This document shows positions 17,748 to 25,550 of a DNA stretch of 64,000 nucleotides, one piece after another; position 1 is the stretch's first letter, and each line of letters starts with the position of its first letter. Under the pieces are notes generated by a model. That model had not been told where the DNA came from. It did no database searches and was given only the letters and a program-made list of their open reading frames with translations. The DNA is taken from assembly GCF_040719375.1 (NCBI RefSeq), contig NZ_JBFDTP010000002.1, positions 2,836,001 through 2,900,000 on the forward strand, in the 5' to 3' direction. The position numbers and the translations under genes were made by a program. This DNA comes from Clostridium sp. AN503. GTDB taxonomy: Bacteria; Bacillota; Clostridia; Lachnospirales; Lachnospiraceae.

Positions 17748-19061
17748 TCAGATTGCAAGCGGGTACATGATATTTCCCAGGATCAATGCTAATGCAAGCG
17801 CCATCAAGGTGATCACCACAGTTACTATGAATAAATATTTATAGCCATCCTTATAAGAAACCCCGGAAATCGCAAGGACTGCAACGATACCGCCGCTGTG
17901 GGGCAGGCTGTCAAGGCCTACGGATGCGATCACACCGATCCTGTGCATGATCGCCGGATTGACGCCCATTGCCATAAAGGGCTCCGCCAGTACAGAAAGT
18001 GTTGTCGATAATCCACCCATACCGGACGCATTCAGTCCGCAGAGAAGCGTTGTAGCGATACCAAAAATGATCAGTGGATTTCCGCCGGATACGGAGAACT
18101 CCAAAATCCCGTCTACCATCTGTGAAAAACCCGGTGAAGCCTTAATAACAGAGCCGATCGCAACAATCGCAGAAGCATTTACCGCTGTGACGGCGGCGCT
18201 GCTGACGGAATCTGTCAAAATCTGCTGTACACCTGTAATATTTTTGAAAAACAGGATGCAGCATAAAGCGATGCCCGATAATAACGCAACCGATATGTCC
18301 TGCTTCAATGCGTTCAGCACAACTGCTACACATACGATCGGGAGGATCGCAAGAAAAACGTTTGGCAGGGTGCCGTTTTTCTCCATCGCGTCAGTCTTTT
18401 CCAGCACCTTCGCCGTCTCCTCGTCAACCACGAAACCGATACTCTTTTTCTGCGCTTTTTTCGCTTCATATGACAGGTAGATCAGGATCAACACTAAAGC
18501 AAATACACCGCAGACCACGCCCACAACCGGAGCCGCCATAGCGTCTGTCGGAAGATAGGTTGACGGGATAATGTTCTGGATCTGCGGATTGCCCGGCAGC
18601 ATCGTCACCCAGGTAAAGATACCCGCGCCAATCGTGGCCGGAATCAAATACCTCGGAAGATTGGCCTGTCTGAATACGGCCAGTGTGATGGGGTACAATG
18701 CGAAGCAGGATACCATGGCAGATACTCCGCCGTATGTAAGAAGCCCGCCAGCGATCACAATGGCCGGAATCGCAAACCGGACGCCTAATTTCCCGATGAT
18801 AAAGGAAGCGATTGATCTTGCCGCTCCTGTTACATCCATCACTTTAGAAAGGATTGCTCCCAGCAAAAGCATCAGCCATGATGATTTAACGAAGCCTGCA
18901 AAACCTTCCATATAGGTGCCGGTCATGGTCGATACTACCGGTAACCTGCTAAACAGTGCGATAAAGATAACGCTGATTGCCGCCGCGTAGATGACCGGCA
19001 CCTTCTTCAGTGTGAGAATCAGCAAAATCGCAAGACCCAAAAGAATAACAAGCATATCCAT
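17748..19061 (-). CDS. GntP family permease for an organic acid or sugar acid
   Basis: A 437-residue membrane protein with about twelve hydrophobic segments, matching the GntP family (gluconate, glycerate or related acid:H+ symporters). ILLGLAILLILTLKKVPVIYAA at the N-terminus, LLGAILSKVMDVTGAARSIA and GLDSLPHSGGIVAVLAI near the C-terminus are typical. The start at 19061 follows AGGAGG; a longer in-frame reading to 19151 overlaps the promoter region. It is the first gene of the operon with two lyase-family enzymes and a cupin, so it probably imports their substrate. Confidence 0.9.
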   Translation of the reverse strand: MDMLVILLGLAILLILTLKKVPVIYAAAISVIFIALFSRLPVVSTMTGTYMEGFAGFVKSSWLMLLLGAILSKVMDVTGAARSIASFIIGKLGVRFAIPAIVIAGGLLTYGGVSAMVSCFALYPITLAVFRQANLPRYLIPATIGAGIFTWVTMLPGNPQIQNIIPSTYLPTDAMAAPVVGVVCGVFALVLILIYLSYEAKKAQKKSIGFVVDEETAKVLEKTDAMEKNGTLPNVFLAILPIVCVAVVLNALKQDISVALLSGIALCCILFFKNITGVQQILTDSVSSAAVTAVNASAIVAIGSVIKASPGFSQMVDGILEFSVSGGNPLIIFGIATTLLCGLNASGMGGLSTTLSVLAEPFMAMGVNPAIMHRIGVIASVGLDSLPHSGGIVAVLAISGVSYKDGYKYLFIVTVVITLMALALALILGNIMYPLAI

Positions 19062-19205
19062 GTGACTTTCCTCCTGATAACGAAATTCGTTTTTCTGTTT
19101 TGACTGTAATCTTTCTTTATAACGTTTATGACCAAAACCTGTCTTGTGCAAATTTTATATGATTTCCATCCCCCTTTTTTGACTTGCATTCTTGTAATGT
19201 ACTTC

Positions 19206-19235
19206 TAGTATACAACAGTTATTTATTGCATTCAA
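19206..19235 (-). promoter_or_regulatory. gntP-operon promoter with a GntR-type operator
   Basis: TTGAAT (19230-19235) and TATACT (19207-19212) are separated by 17 bp on the minus strand, about 145 nt before the permease start. The -10 region is embedded in TTGTATACTA (19206-19215), close to the TTGTATACAA-type palindrome typical of FCD-class GntR regulators. Confidence 0.6.
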
Positions 19236-19453
19236 TCGACGTTTTATATAAATTTCCCTTTCTTTTTTGTACAAATATCACAAATGCCCGGCGCTTTCAT
19301 AAGTTTTTTTACATCACATCCTATTCCGCCGGAAAGTTCATCTGAAATTATCTCAGTATTAGATGCATATTTTACGCAGAGATCAAAACTAAGCTTGCCT
19401 TAAATATAAAAAAGAGGTATATTAAATCCAAGAGGTATCACTGTTTTTGAATC

Positions 19454-19462
19454 TTGTATACA
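19454..19462. promoter_or_regulatory. Candidate GntR operator upstream of gntR
   Basis: TTGTATACA matches eight of ten positions with the site in the gntP promoter and would allow self-repression. Found by eye from the shared TTGTATAC core. Confidence 0.45.
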
Positions 19463-19490
19463 TCACGCAAAGGAGATAAAAAGAATTTAT

Positions 19491-20189
19491 ATGAATAGAA
19501 ACGTGACTCCAAAACCAGGGCTGAAGCAACAGACCTATCAGCTTTTAAAAGACCGGCTGGTAGATTGTATCTATCCCCCAGGAACAATTTTAAATGAAGC
19601 TCAGCTTGCTGCCGAGCTGAACTTGAGCAGAACCCCGATCAGAGAGGCTGTCAGCAAGTTAGAGATGGAAGGATTTATTAAGGTTCTTCCCAAAAAAGGA
19701 ATCTATGTGACTGATATTACCTTAAATGACGTGATCCAGGTTTTTCAGACCCGCATTGAAATCGAACCAATTGCCGTAAGACTGGCTGCATCCAGACTGC
19801 CGATCGAAGGCCTGATCAGCTTTTGTCAAAAATTCCAGGAACCGGCGAAGGATATCCAGAACAGCTTTCGTTTGGACACCGCCATGCATTTATTTATTAT
19901 TGAGCACTGTGGGAATCATTATATTATCGATATGATGAGAAGTGTTTTCGATCAGAATACGAGGATCATCATTTCAAGCAAACAAAACCAGGCGCAGATC
20001 CATGATGCCAAGCATGAGCACCTTACGATCCTGAACCTTCTGATTGATGGAAAATATGAAGAAGCAGAAAAAAGCATGCGCATCCATATAGAAGCCTGCC
20101 GCAAGGCTGCCCTGGACTTTTTCTACAACGGACAGACTTATACCTCTATGAACAACAGCTCCTACATCAGGGAATTGAATAAACTTTGA
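19491..20189 (+). CDS. GntR family transcriptional regulator, FCD class
   Basis: A 232-residue regulator. The winged helix-turn-helix is at about 10-75 (LNEAQLAAELNLSRTPIREAVSKLEMEGFI is the hallmark). The FCD ligand domain follows, with the expected metal-binding residues in RLDTAMHLFII, DAKHEHLTI and MRIHIEAC. Such proteins bind small organic acids and usually repress a neighbouring operon, here the divergent GntP operon. The start has GGAG about 15 nt upstream, longer than normal, so initiation may be inefficient. The gene uses more A+T than its neighbours, which is common for regulators. Confidence 0.92.
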   Translation: MNRNVTPKPGLKQQTYQLLKDRLVDCIYPPGTILNEAQLAAELNLSRTPIREAVSKLEMEGFIKVLPKKGIYVTDITLNDVIQVFQTRIEIEPIAVRLAASRLPIEGLISFCQKFQEPAKDIQNSFRLDTAMHLFIIEHCGNHYIIDMMRSVFDQNTRIIISSKQNQAQIHDAKHEHLTILNLLIDGKYEEAEKSMRIHIEACRKAALDFFYNGQTYTSMNNSSYIRELNKL

Positions 20190-20208
20190 TTCTTATGGGA
20201 TGAGAAAT

Positions 20209-20243
20209 GCATAAAACCGGCCGGAAAAGGGCCGGTTTTATGC
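20209..20243. terminator. Bidirectional hairpin between gntR and the DUF1963 gene
   Basis: GCATAAAACCGGCC (20209-20222) and its exact reverse complement (20230-20243) form a 14-bp stem around a 7-nt loop, between convergent genes. The AAAA/TTTT part of the stem supplies the T-rich side in both directions, although no separate T-run follows. Confidence 0.65.
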
Positions 20244-20269
20244 AAAAGCGTCAAGTCAGACAGGATAGC

Positions 20270-21142
20270 TCACCCGCACTGCAGAATCAGCCAAACCTTT
20301 TCAAAATCCTTCTTCTCCAAATCCTGTTTCCGTATCCAGTAATATATATGTCCGCAGTCTCCAAACATAAACTCCTGATCGTCACATTCCACGGTTCCCA
20401 TCTGAAACAGCAGAATCCAGTCCTTGCTTTTCTCCTCAATCTCCTCTATGATATCCTTCGGAATAGCCTCATAATCTTCCGGGCATCCCCGGCGATAACC
20501 TCGGGCCAGCGACTCACACTCCTCCTCCATGGACGACTGGATCGTGTCAGGATATCCAAGAAGCTTCGTCACCTCTCCCCATTCATCACAGACATAACCG
20601 CATTCCGCACGGCATTCATCATAGTCTTCCCACTCTATGTCCATATCCGCAGACTCAGCCGGAAAATCCTCAAACTCAGGAATACTGATATGTTTTTCAA
20701 ATGTCACAGCAAGTTCCGGCATAACTGCATCCGGATCCATATCTCCCGGTATATCCATAGCAATCAGACTCTCTTTTTCCGGAAAATAATATACTCTAGC
20801 TGATCCCTTGTCTTCCGGCGCGAACCCCCATCGCATGCTCATCTGCTCATAAAAGAAACTCAGAATACCAGTCCTGGGTAACAAATTTTCCGTATCAAAA
20901 TCCTCCACATCCTCCAGATTAATCTGCGCCATGAAAGATAACGGCCGTTCTTTCATAACGTTATCATACGCTTCCCCCAAATATCTTGGCCACTCAAAAT
21001 CATGCGGAACTGCCGGCTTACCGCCAATTTTGCTGCTGCAGACAGAAAGCCCCCCGCTTGTCCTGGCATATGAAAGCCTGATCTCATTTTTAGCCAGTTC
21101 CATCAGTATCTCTTTCAGTTCATCCCTATTATATTCGCTCAT
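20270..21142 (-). CDS. DUF1963 (YwqG-like) protein
   Basis: A 290-residue soluble acidic protein. SKIGGKPAVPHDFEWPR and LSFMAQINLEDV...LPRTGILSFFYE are the characteristic DUF1963/YwqG blocks, and the C-terminal DWILLFQMGT...FGDCGHIYYWIRKQDL completes the fold. The family has no proven enzymatic function. It is often found near polymorphic toxin and immunity genes, so an immunity or effector-binding role is possible here but not shown. Upstream (51 nt) is an unrecognised gene on the same strand. The start at 21142 has GGAGG upstream. Confidence 0.88.
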   Translation of the reverse strand: MSEYNRDELKEILMELAKNEIRLSYARTSGGLSVCSSKIGGKPAVPHDFEWPRYLGEAYDNVMKERPLSFMAQINLEDVEDFDTENLLPRTGILSFFYEQMSMRWGFAPEDKGSARVYYFPEKESLIAMDIPGDMDPDAVMPELAVTFEKHISIPEFEDFPAESADMDIEWEDYDECRAECGYVCDEWGEVTKLLGYPDTIQSSMEEECESLARGYRRGCPEDYEAIPKDIIEEIEEKSKDWILLFQMGTVECDDQEFMFGDCGHIYYWIRKQDLEKKDFEKVWLILQCG

Positions 21143-21192
21143 ACTAACCTCCTCCGTTTCAAATTAACATTCCGTCACATCCGCTCCAAAAT

Positions 21193-21966
21193 TCACCATT
21201 CGTTGATGGCATACAATATAGCAAGCCTTATGTTTCGCAGTAATTCATCGGAAAGGGTTTCATATTCCCTGTCCAATCCCTTTTCGTGCGCCATATAAGG
21301 TGGGCTGTCATTCCACGACCCCATTGCGCCAAATACATCTGCGCAGCTTGCAGCTTCAAAAATCCGCATATGATCGCTCGGAATCTGAGGCAGCTCCAGG
21401 CCAAATTTCAAATCTGGATATTCACCGCTGCCGTCCAAAATATTTTGTGCAGAGCTAAAAATATGCGCAAAATTTTCACATCCGATCTGAACCGCAAAGT
21501 TTTGGATATCCGATAACACCTTCTTAAAACTAATTATATTATTTTCAAAACGGGGCTTTTCCGATGGTGGATTCGGCCATTTATGCTCTGAATAACAAAT
21601 ATTCCATTGCCTTTTTTCAGAATCAAATTGCCAATCCGCCACAAAACAGGTCACGATTCCCCCCTTAAAAAAACAGAGAATAGAGCTCTCCGTTGTGTTT
21701 GAAAATCCTATAAGTTGCTTATCCTTTACATGAACCGGACAAATTAACTTTATATCCTGCAAGCCCTTCTTTTTTATATACCGAAACCATTCCGCAACAT
21801 TTGACGCCGTATATCTTTTCACTCCAAAGAGTTTCTGTTCAGGCAGAAATGTAAACGTAATTGTATTTTCATATTTTGCATATGAATATTTAATCTCCCC
21901 GCCAGATTGAACTGCTTTCTTCCCCGCCGCAACGATTAAACAAATCTGGTACAATTGTCCATTCAT
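21193..21966 (-). CDS. Hypothetical protein next to DUF1963
   Basis: A 257-residue protein that I do not recognise. It has no signal peptide and no membrane segment. Aromatic-rich blocks such as YSYAKYENTITFTFLP, VAEWFRYIKKKG, CFVADWQFD and DVFGAMGSWNDSPPY are visible, and the last 40 residues look helical. Its codon use is more AT-rich than that of most neighbours, with several Lys/Asn/Ile-rich stretches. A good ribosome binding site (GAGGAGGG) supports translation. With the DUF1963 gene 51 nt downstream it may form a two-gene unit; both could be immunity-type proteins, which is speculative. Confidence 0.65.
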   Translation of the reverse strand: MNGQLYQICLIVAAGKKAVQSGGEIKYSYAKYENTITFTFLPEQKLFGVKRYTASNVAEWFRYIKKKGLQDIKLICPVHVKDKQLIGFSNTTESSILCFFKGGIVTCFVADWQFDSEKRQWNICYSEHKWPNPPSEKPRFENNIISFKKVLSDIQNFAVQIGCENFAHIFSSAQNILDGSGEYPDLKFGLELPQIPSDHMRIFEAASCADVFGAMGSWNDSPPYMAHEKGLDREYETLSDELLRNIRLAILYAINEW

Positions 21967-22079
21967 ACAGATATCCCTCCTCTTAAATTATAACAGACAC
22001 CATCCCCCCTTACAATCATCACTTACCACATGCCCCTAACAATCTCTCCCCACCCCGTGAAAAGTCCCCCCTCCCCAAC

Positions 22080-22305
22080 TCCCGCCAATACCCTCAGCAG
22101 GATAAGAATCTCCCCGGCCCGGCAGAAAAAAGATTTCTAAGTGTTTTCCGTTCGCAGACATAGAAAGGCGGAAGTCGTTTGGATAGCGGACTGCACGCCT
22201 TTAAGTGCTGTCCGATAGCCACATGACTTCCACCTTTCTATGTCGAAGACAGGAAAACACAGAAACTTTTTTCTGCCGGGCCGGGGAGATTCTTATCCCG
22301 CGACA
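22080..22305 (-). repeat. Long palindromic element, family 1, copy A
   Basis: Outer arms of 33 nt are exact reverse complements (22100-22132 and 22266-22298; left arm begins GGATAAGAATCTCC). Inside follow further complementary segments: GTGTTTTCC/GGAAAACAC (22141/22252), GACATAGAAAGG/CCTTTCTATGTC (one mismatch beyond), and GGATAGCGGAC/GTCCGATAGCC near the tip. The whole is a near-continuous hairpin of about 199 nt. It starts 9 nt after the stop codon of the sulfotransferase gene and fills most of the 341-bp gap. A second copy is at 27281-27545. It could be a miniature mobile element reused as a terminator. Confidence 0.85.
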
Positions 22306-22307
22306 TT

Positions 22308-24179
22308 TTAACAGGTAATCCGCACCCCCGTCTCAAACTTCTTATCATCCACGATCACCCGCAGATGATACGTCCCCTTCAATCCTTCCTTATTGACGCT
22401 CAGCGTCACATTCCGCGGGTCCTTCTCAATAAACGTCCCGCAGCAGAGCGCCGTAAACTTATTCCTGGAGGTAGAGATAAAATACCCATGCTCCTCCTCA
22501 TTCTCCAGCATCAGCATCACTAGCTGTCCGCCCTCAAACACCGCCTTAAAGGTGAACCGGTCGTCTTCCTCCATCACCCGCGCCTCATAGCGGTACGGCA
22601 GCATTTCCCCGCAGGAATCCATAGGGATCAGCGTGTCAAATTCCGGCGTCACGCCCATCCGCCCCACAGCCCTGCCTTCTCCCAGAGGAAGATTGTCCTG
22701 ATCATGATACAGCCGCAGTTTCTCCGCCCGGAAGAAATTGCCCTTGACCTTTAATTCCATCATCTTTTTATCATTGAGGATCTCCACCGTGATGCTCTCC
22801 GCATTCACATCCGGGTCGCCCTGCATCAGGGCTGCCGGGTGCTCCGAAGCTTCGCCCTTATAATACTGGATGCCACCGGAATGGACCATATAATGGCCCT
22901 CCTGGTAGTATTCCACATTGCCTATGTAGGAAGAAAAGAACTCCTGTCCCCGCTCTTTTCCGTACTGCCAGACCTGCCGGACGGTCATATCCTCTTTGTT
23001 CAGATGATACCGGACACCTCTGGAGAAATTATCCTTATTGAGCCGGAACTCCTCCCGGAGTTTGGAACGGTAATGTCCGTTGTCAAAACACATCATATCC
23101 CCATTTTCCGTGATCAGGCAAGCGTGCTGCTCATAGTGCCAGTCAAAATCCCCGCCTTCCTCGATACACGGTTTAAAGAAATATTTCTGCTTCTCCTCCG
23201 GCCAGGTCCGCGGATCGCCCATGATCCAGTTCAGCTTTCCGGTCTCATAGTCGATATTGATGATCCCGTCCACATGCCGTCCGCTCAGGGTAATGGTGTG
23301 GTTGTTCTTATCATACCAGAGCGCATTGTTGTGGAACCAGTCCCGGTCCGTATAACCGCCGGACGGCCCCTCCCCCGGAGTCAGGATATCCTTTAAATCC
23401 CAGCGTTTCCGGATCTCCCCGGTCTCCCGGTCGATCAGCACCACCACATCCTCCACGGTCTTAAAGTCCTCGTCCTCACTTAAGATCAGCAGGTTTCCAT
23501 CCTCCATCTCCCAGACATCATGATGATACCCGCCCGGAATCTTGTACTCCCTCACGATCTTTCCGGTCAGGGACATCTCATAAAGCCCTGACATATAATA
23601 AGGCATCTGCAGCACCCGCTCGGTACCGATCAGCACATTGCCATTTTGCAACCGTTTTAAGTCAAATACCATCGGCACATTGAAATGCCACCGGATGTCC
23701 CCCCGGTAATCAAAGGCCGTAGCCAGTGCATTTAAAGAAGGGGTCACAAATATCATCTGGTCCCGCAGATACTCCGCCGTAGTGTCCATATAGCACAGCT
23801 CCGGCGCGTCGTCGCTCAATTCCTCCGTCTCGATCTCAAGCCGGACCGTTTTCCCCTCGTAAATACTTAGATCCACCCGGTTCTTTCTTCCGGGATAAAG
23901 CCCCAGCACCGGAAGCACATGAGTCTTTGCCGGCGGAAATGTATGCATGATATCTCCTGCTGCCTCCAGCCCGTGCACCCGCACCGTAACCGCCGTCTCC
24001 CGGTCCGTCTTAAACAGCACAACCGCTGCTAACGGATTGATCAGGTAGGGATTTATTTTCACCAGAGGGCTGTCTATGGTGTAGTCCCCCTGCTCCAGCT
24101 CAAGGAGCATAGCCCGCTCCGCTTCCGTCTGCTTCTCGATCAGGCTCCTTTCATATGTATACTGTATACCTTCTTTCAT
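22308..24179 (-). CDS. Aryl-sulfate sulfotransferase (AssT-like) without signal peptide
   Basis: A 623-residue beta-propeller protein of the arylsulfotransferase family, which moves sulfate from one phenolic ester to another phenol via a sulfo-histidine. Likely active-site blocks in order are GGYHHDVWEM (His219/220), DWFHNNALWYD (His283), LSGRHVDG (Arg301/His302) and DWHYEQHA (His348/His352). The N-terminus (MKEGIQYTYERSL) has no signal peptide, whereas characterised enterobacterial AssT is periplasmic; this one should be cytosolic. ATG at 24179 has GGAGGGG 9 nt upstream and is chosen over TTG at 24197. It is last in an operon PTS IIC - IIB - SorC regulator - AssT, and is followed by the palindromic element. 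Confidence 0.88.
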   Translation of the reverse strand: MKEGIQYTYERSLIEKQTEAERAMLLELEQGDYTIDSPLVKINPYLINPLAAVVLFKTDRETAVTVRVHGLEAAGDIMHTFPPAKTHVLPVLGLYPGRKNRVDLSIYEGKTVRLEIETEELSDDAPELCYMDTTAEYLRDQMIFVTPSLNALATAFDYRGDIRWHFNVPMVFDLKRLQNGNVLIGTERVLQMPYYMSGLYEMSLTGKIVREYKIPGGYHHDVWEMEDGNLLILSEDEDFKTVEDVVVLIDRETGEIRKRWDLKDILTPGEGPSGGYTDRDWFHNNALWYDKNNHTITLSGRHVDGIINIDYETGKLNWIMGDPRTWPEEKQKYFFKPCIEEGGDFDWHYEQHACLITENGDMMCFDNGHYRSKLREEFRLNKDNFSRGVRYHLNKEDMTVRQVWQYGKERGQEFFSSYIGNVEYYQEGHYMVHSGGIQYYKGEASEHPAALMQGDPDVNAESITVEILNDKKMMELKVKGNFFRAEKLRLYHDQDNLPLGEGRAVGRMGVTPEFDTLIPMDSCGEMLPYRYEARVMEEDDRFTFKAVFEGGQLVMLMLENEEEHGYFISTSRNKFTALCCGTFIEKDPRNVTLSVNKEGLKGTYHLRVIVDDKKFETGVRITC

Positions 24180-24216
24180 AATAGCTTTCCCCTCCAAATA
24201 ATATCTTTATCTCGGT

Positions 24217-25194
24217 TTACCTGCCGGAATCCTCCATGGACAGCAGCTTCTCCGCGATCCGGCTGTCCGTGATCAGACGGTTGACCAGCTTTCCCTTGAT
24301 CGCCGCATGGATCGCAAGCGTCTTGTCGATCCCACCGGCAACTGCGATCACATTGGGAACTCTCATGATCTCATCAAACTGGATTCCGATGATCCGGTCG
24401 TTGATCCGGTCATTCAGCTTCTGTCCGTCTTTATCAAAAAAATATCCGCACATATAGCCGACCGCGCCTTTTCTGATCAGATCCTGTTTCTTATTCTCCG
24501 ACAGAAATCCCATCCACGTAACGGCCCGTTCATGAGTCGCCACATCCGCGATCCCCGTCACAATATAATTGACGGAACGGATTTTCTCCAGAGTACTCTG
24601 GATGACCCGCTCCTTCATCAGTTCCTTCCGGACAATATCATTTTCAATATACATAGGCGCATAGAGCAGGGCATACGCCCCCTGGTATGCCTTTGCCATC
24701 TCCTGCACCAAAGTGGGCGTCTCCAGCTCCGTCGCGTAGCCTTCCGTGGAACTCCCCACGAGCTGGACCACCTGGATCTTCTTTGGACGTTCCGGTTTCA
24801 TCTGGCTGACCAGCTGGTGCATGGTGCGCCCCCAGGAAAGTCCCACCCGGTCCCCGTCCTGCAAAATACGGTCCAGATACGCAGCTCCCATCTCGCCGAT
24901 CCGCTTGATGGAAACCGCCGCGTTCTGGTTGTTGTAGAGGTCCGTTACCACCACCGCATCCACCAGGCCAAACTTCCGTTTCAGTTCCACTTCCAGAAGC
25001 GTGGACTGCTTCAGCGGATAATTGATATGGAATTCCACAATATTCTGCTCGCGGGCGATCTTTAAGGCTCTGGAAACCTTCGCTTTGGAAAAGAACAATA
25101 ATTCCGCGATCTCAAGCTGGGACATACCCTCCACGTAGTACATCCTTGCAATCTCCGCTATGACAGACAGTTCGTCCTCCTCAAATTGTCTCAT
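24217..25194 (-). CDS. SorC family sugar-binding transcriptional regulator
   Basis: A 325-residue regulator. The N-terminal helix-turn-helix is at about 15-45 (YVEGMSQLEIAELLFFSKAKVSRAL). The rest is a SorC sugar-phosphate sensor domain: VGLSWGRTMHQLV, VQLVGSS and VIAVAGGIDKTLAIHAAIKG are the typical blocks. Members respond to phosphorylated sugars made by the PTS and control the operon they sit in. The start at 25194 follows GGAGG; an in-frame extension to 25284 overlaps the IIB gene and lacks similarity. It lies between the PTS genes and the sulfotransferase gene. Confidence 0.92.
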   Translation of the reverse strand: MRQFEEDELSVIAEIARMYYVEGMSQLEIAELLFFSKAKVSRALKIAREQNIVEFHINYPLKQSTLLEVELKRKFGLVDAVVVTDLYNNQNAAVSIKRIGEMGAAYLDRILQDGDRVGLSWGRTMHQLVSQMKPERPKKIQVVQLVGSSTEGYATELETPTLVQEMAKAYQGAYALLYAPMYIENDIVRKELMKERVIQSTLEKIRSVNYIVTGIADVATHERAVTWMGFLSENKKQDLIRKGAVGYMCGYFFDKDGQKLNDRINDRIIGIQFDEIMRVPNVIAVAGGIDKTLAIHAAIKGKLVNRLITDSRIAEKLLSMEDSGR

Positions 25195-25265
25195 CGAAAC
25201 CTCCGTTTTCCAGAGTCTTTGTGTACCGCACACGCCTAACTCATCCTGATCTGCCGGCTGCGCCG

Positions 25266-25550
25266 TTACTTCGCGATCCCGCACTCCTGCAGCTTGCTTT
25301 CCAGTTCCTTTTTATTCATCAGGTTCTTAAGCCCCAGGACGATGGTCCCCTCCTTCGGCTTAAAGCTCTTGACAAAATTCTCGCCCACCACGATCAGGTC
25401 ATAATCATGGGCAATGGTCTTCGCCTCATCAATGCTGGTATGATACACCGTATTCTCAATACCCATTTTCTTTAAAACCGCTGCACAGTTAGACTTAATA
25501 AGCTGTGAGCTGCCCATTCCACATCCGCATGCCACTAATACTTTTAACAT
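25266..25550 (-). CDS. PTS EIIB component, ascorbate/galactitol type
   Basis: A 94-residue soluble IIB protein. The phosphocysteine loop is ACGCGMGSS with Cys8 as acceptor, followed by the Rossmann-like fold ending in VLGLKNLMNK. It passes phosphate from a IIA protein to the sugar in the IIC channel. Its ATG overlaps the stop of the IIC gene (TAATG), so the two are translationally coupled. No IIA gene is present nearby. Confidence 0.92.
   Translation of the reverse strand: MLKVLVACGCGMGSSQLIKSNCAAVLKKMGIENTVYHTSIDEAKTIAHDYDLIVVGENFVKSFKPKEGTIVLGLKNLMNKKELESKLQECGIAK

Larger units (their letters stand above)
19062..19490. other. Divergent intergenic region gntP/gntR
   Basis: This 429-bp AT-rich gap holds the gntP promoter and operator near 19206-19235 and a second site, TTGTATACA, at 19454-19462, 28 nt before the gntR start. 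No gene or further structured element was recognised in it. Confidence 0.6.
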
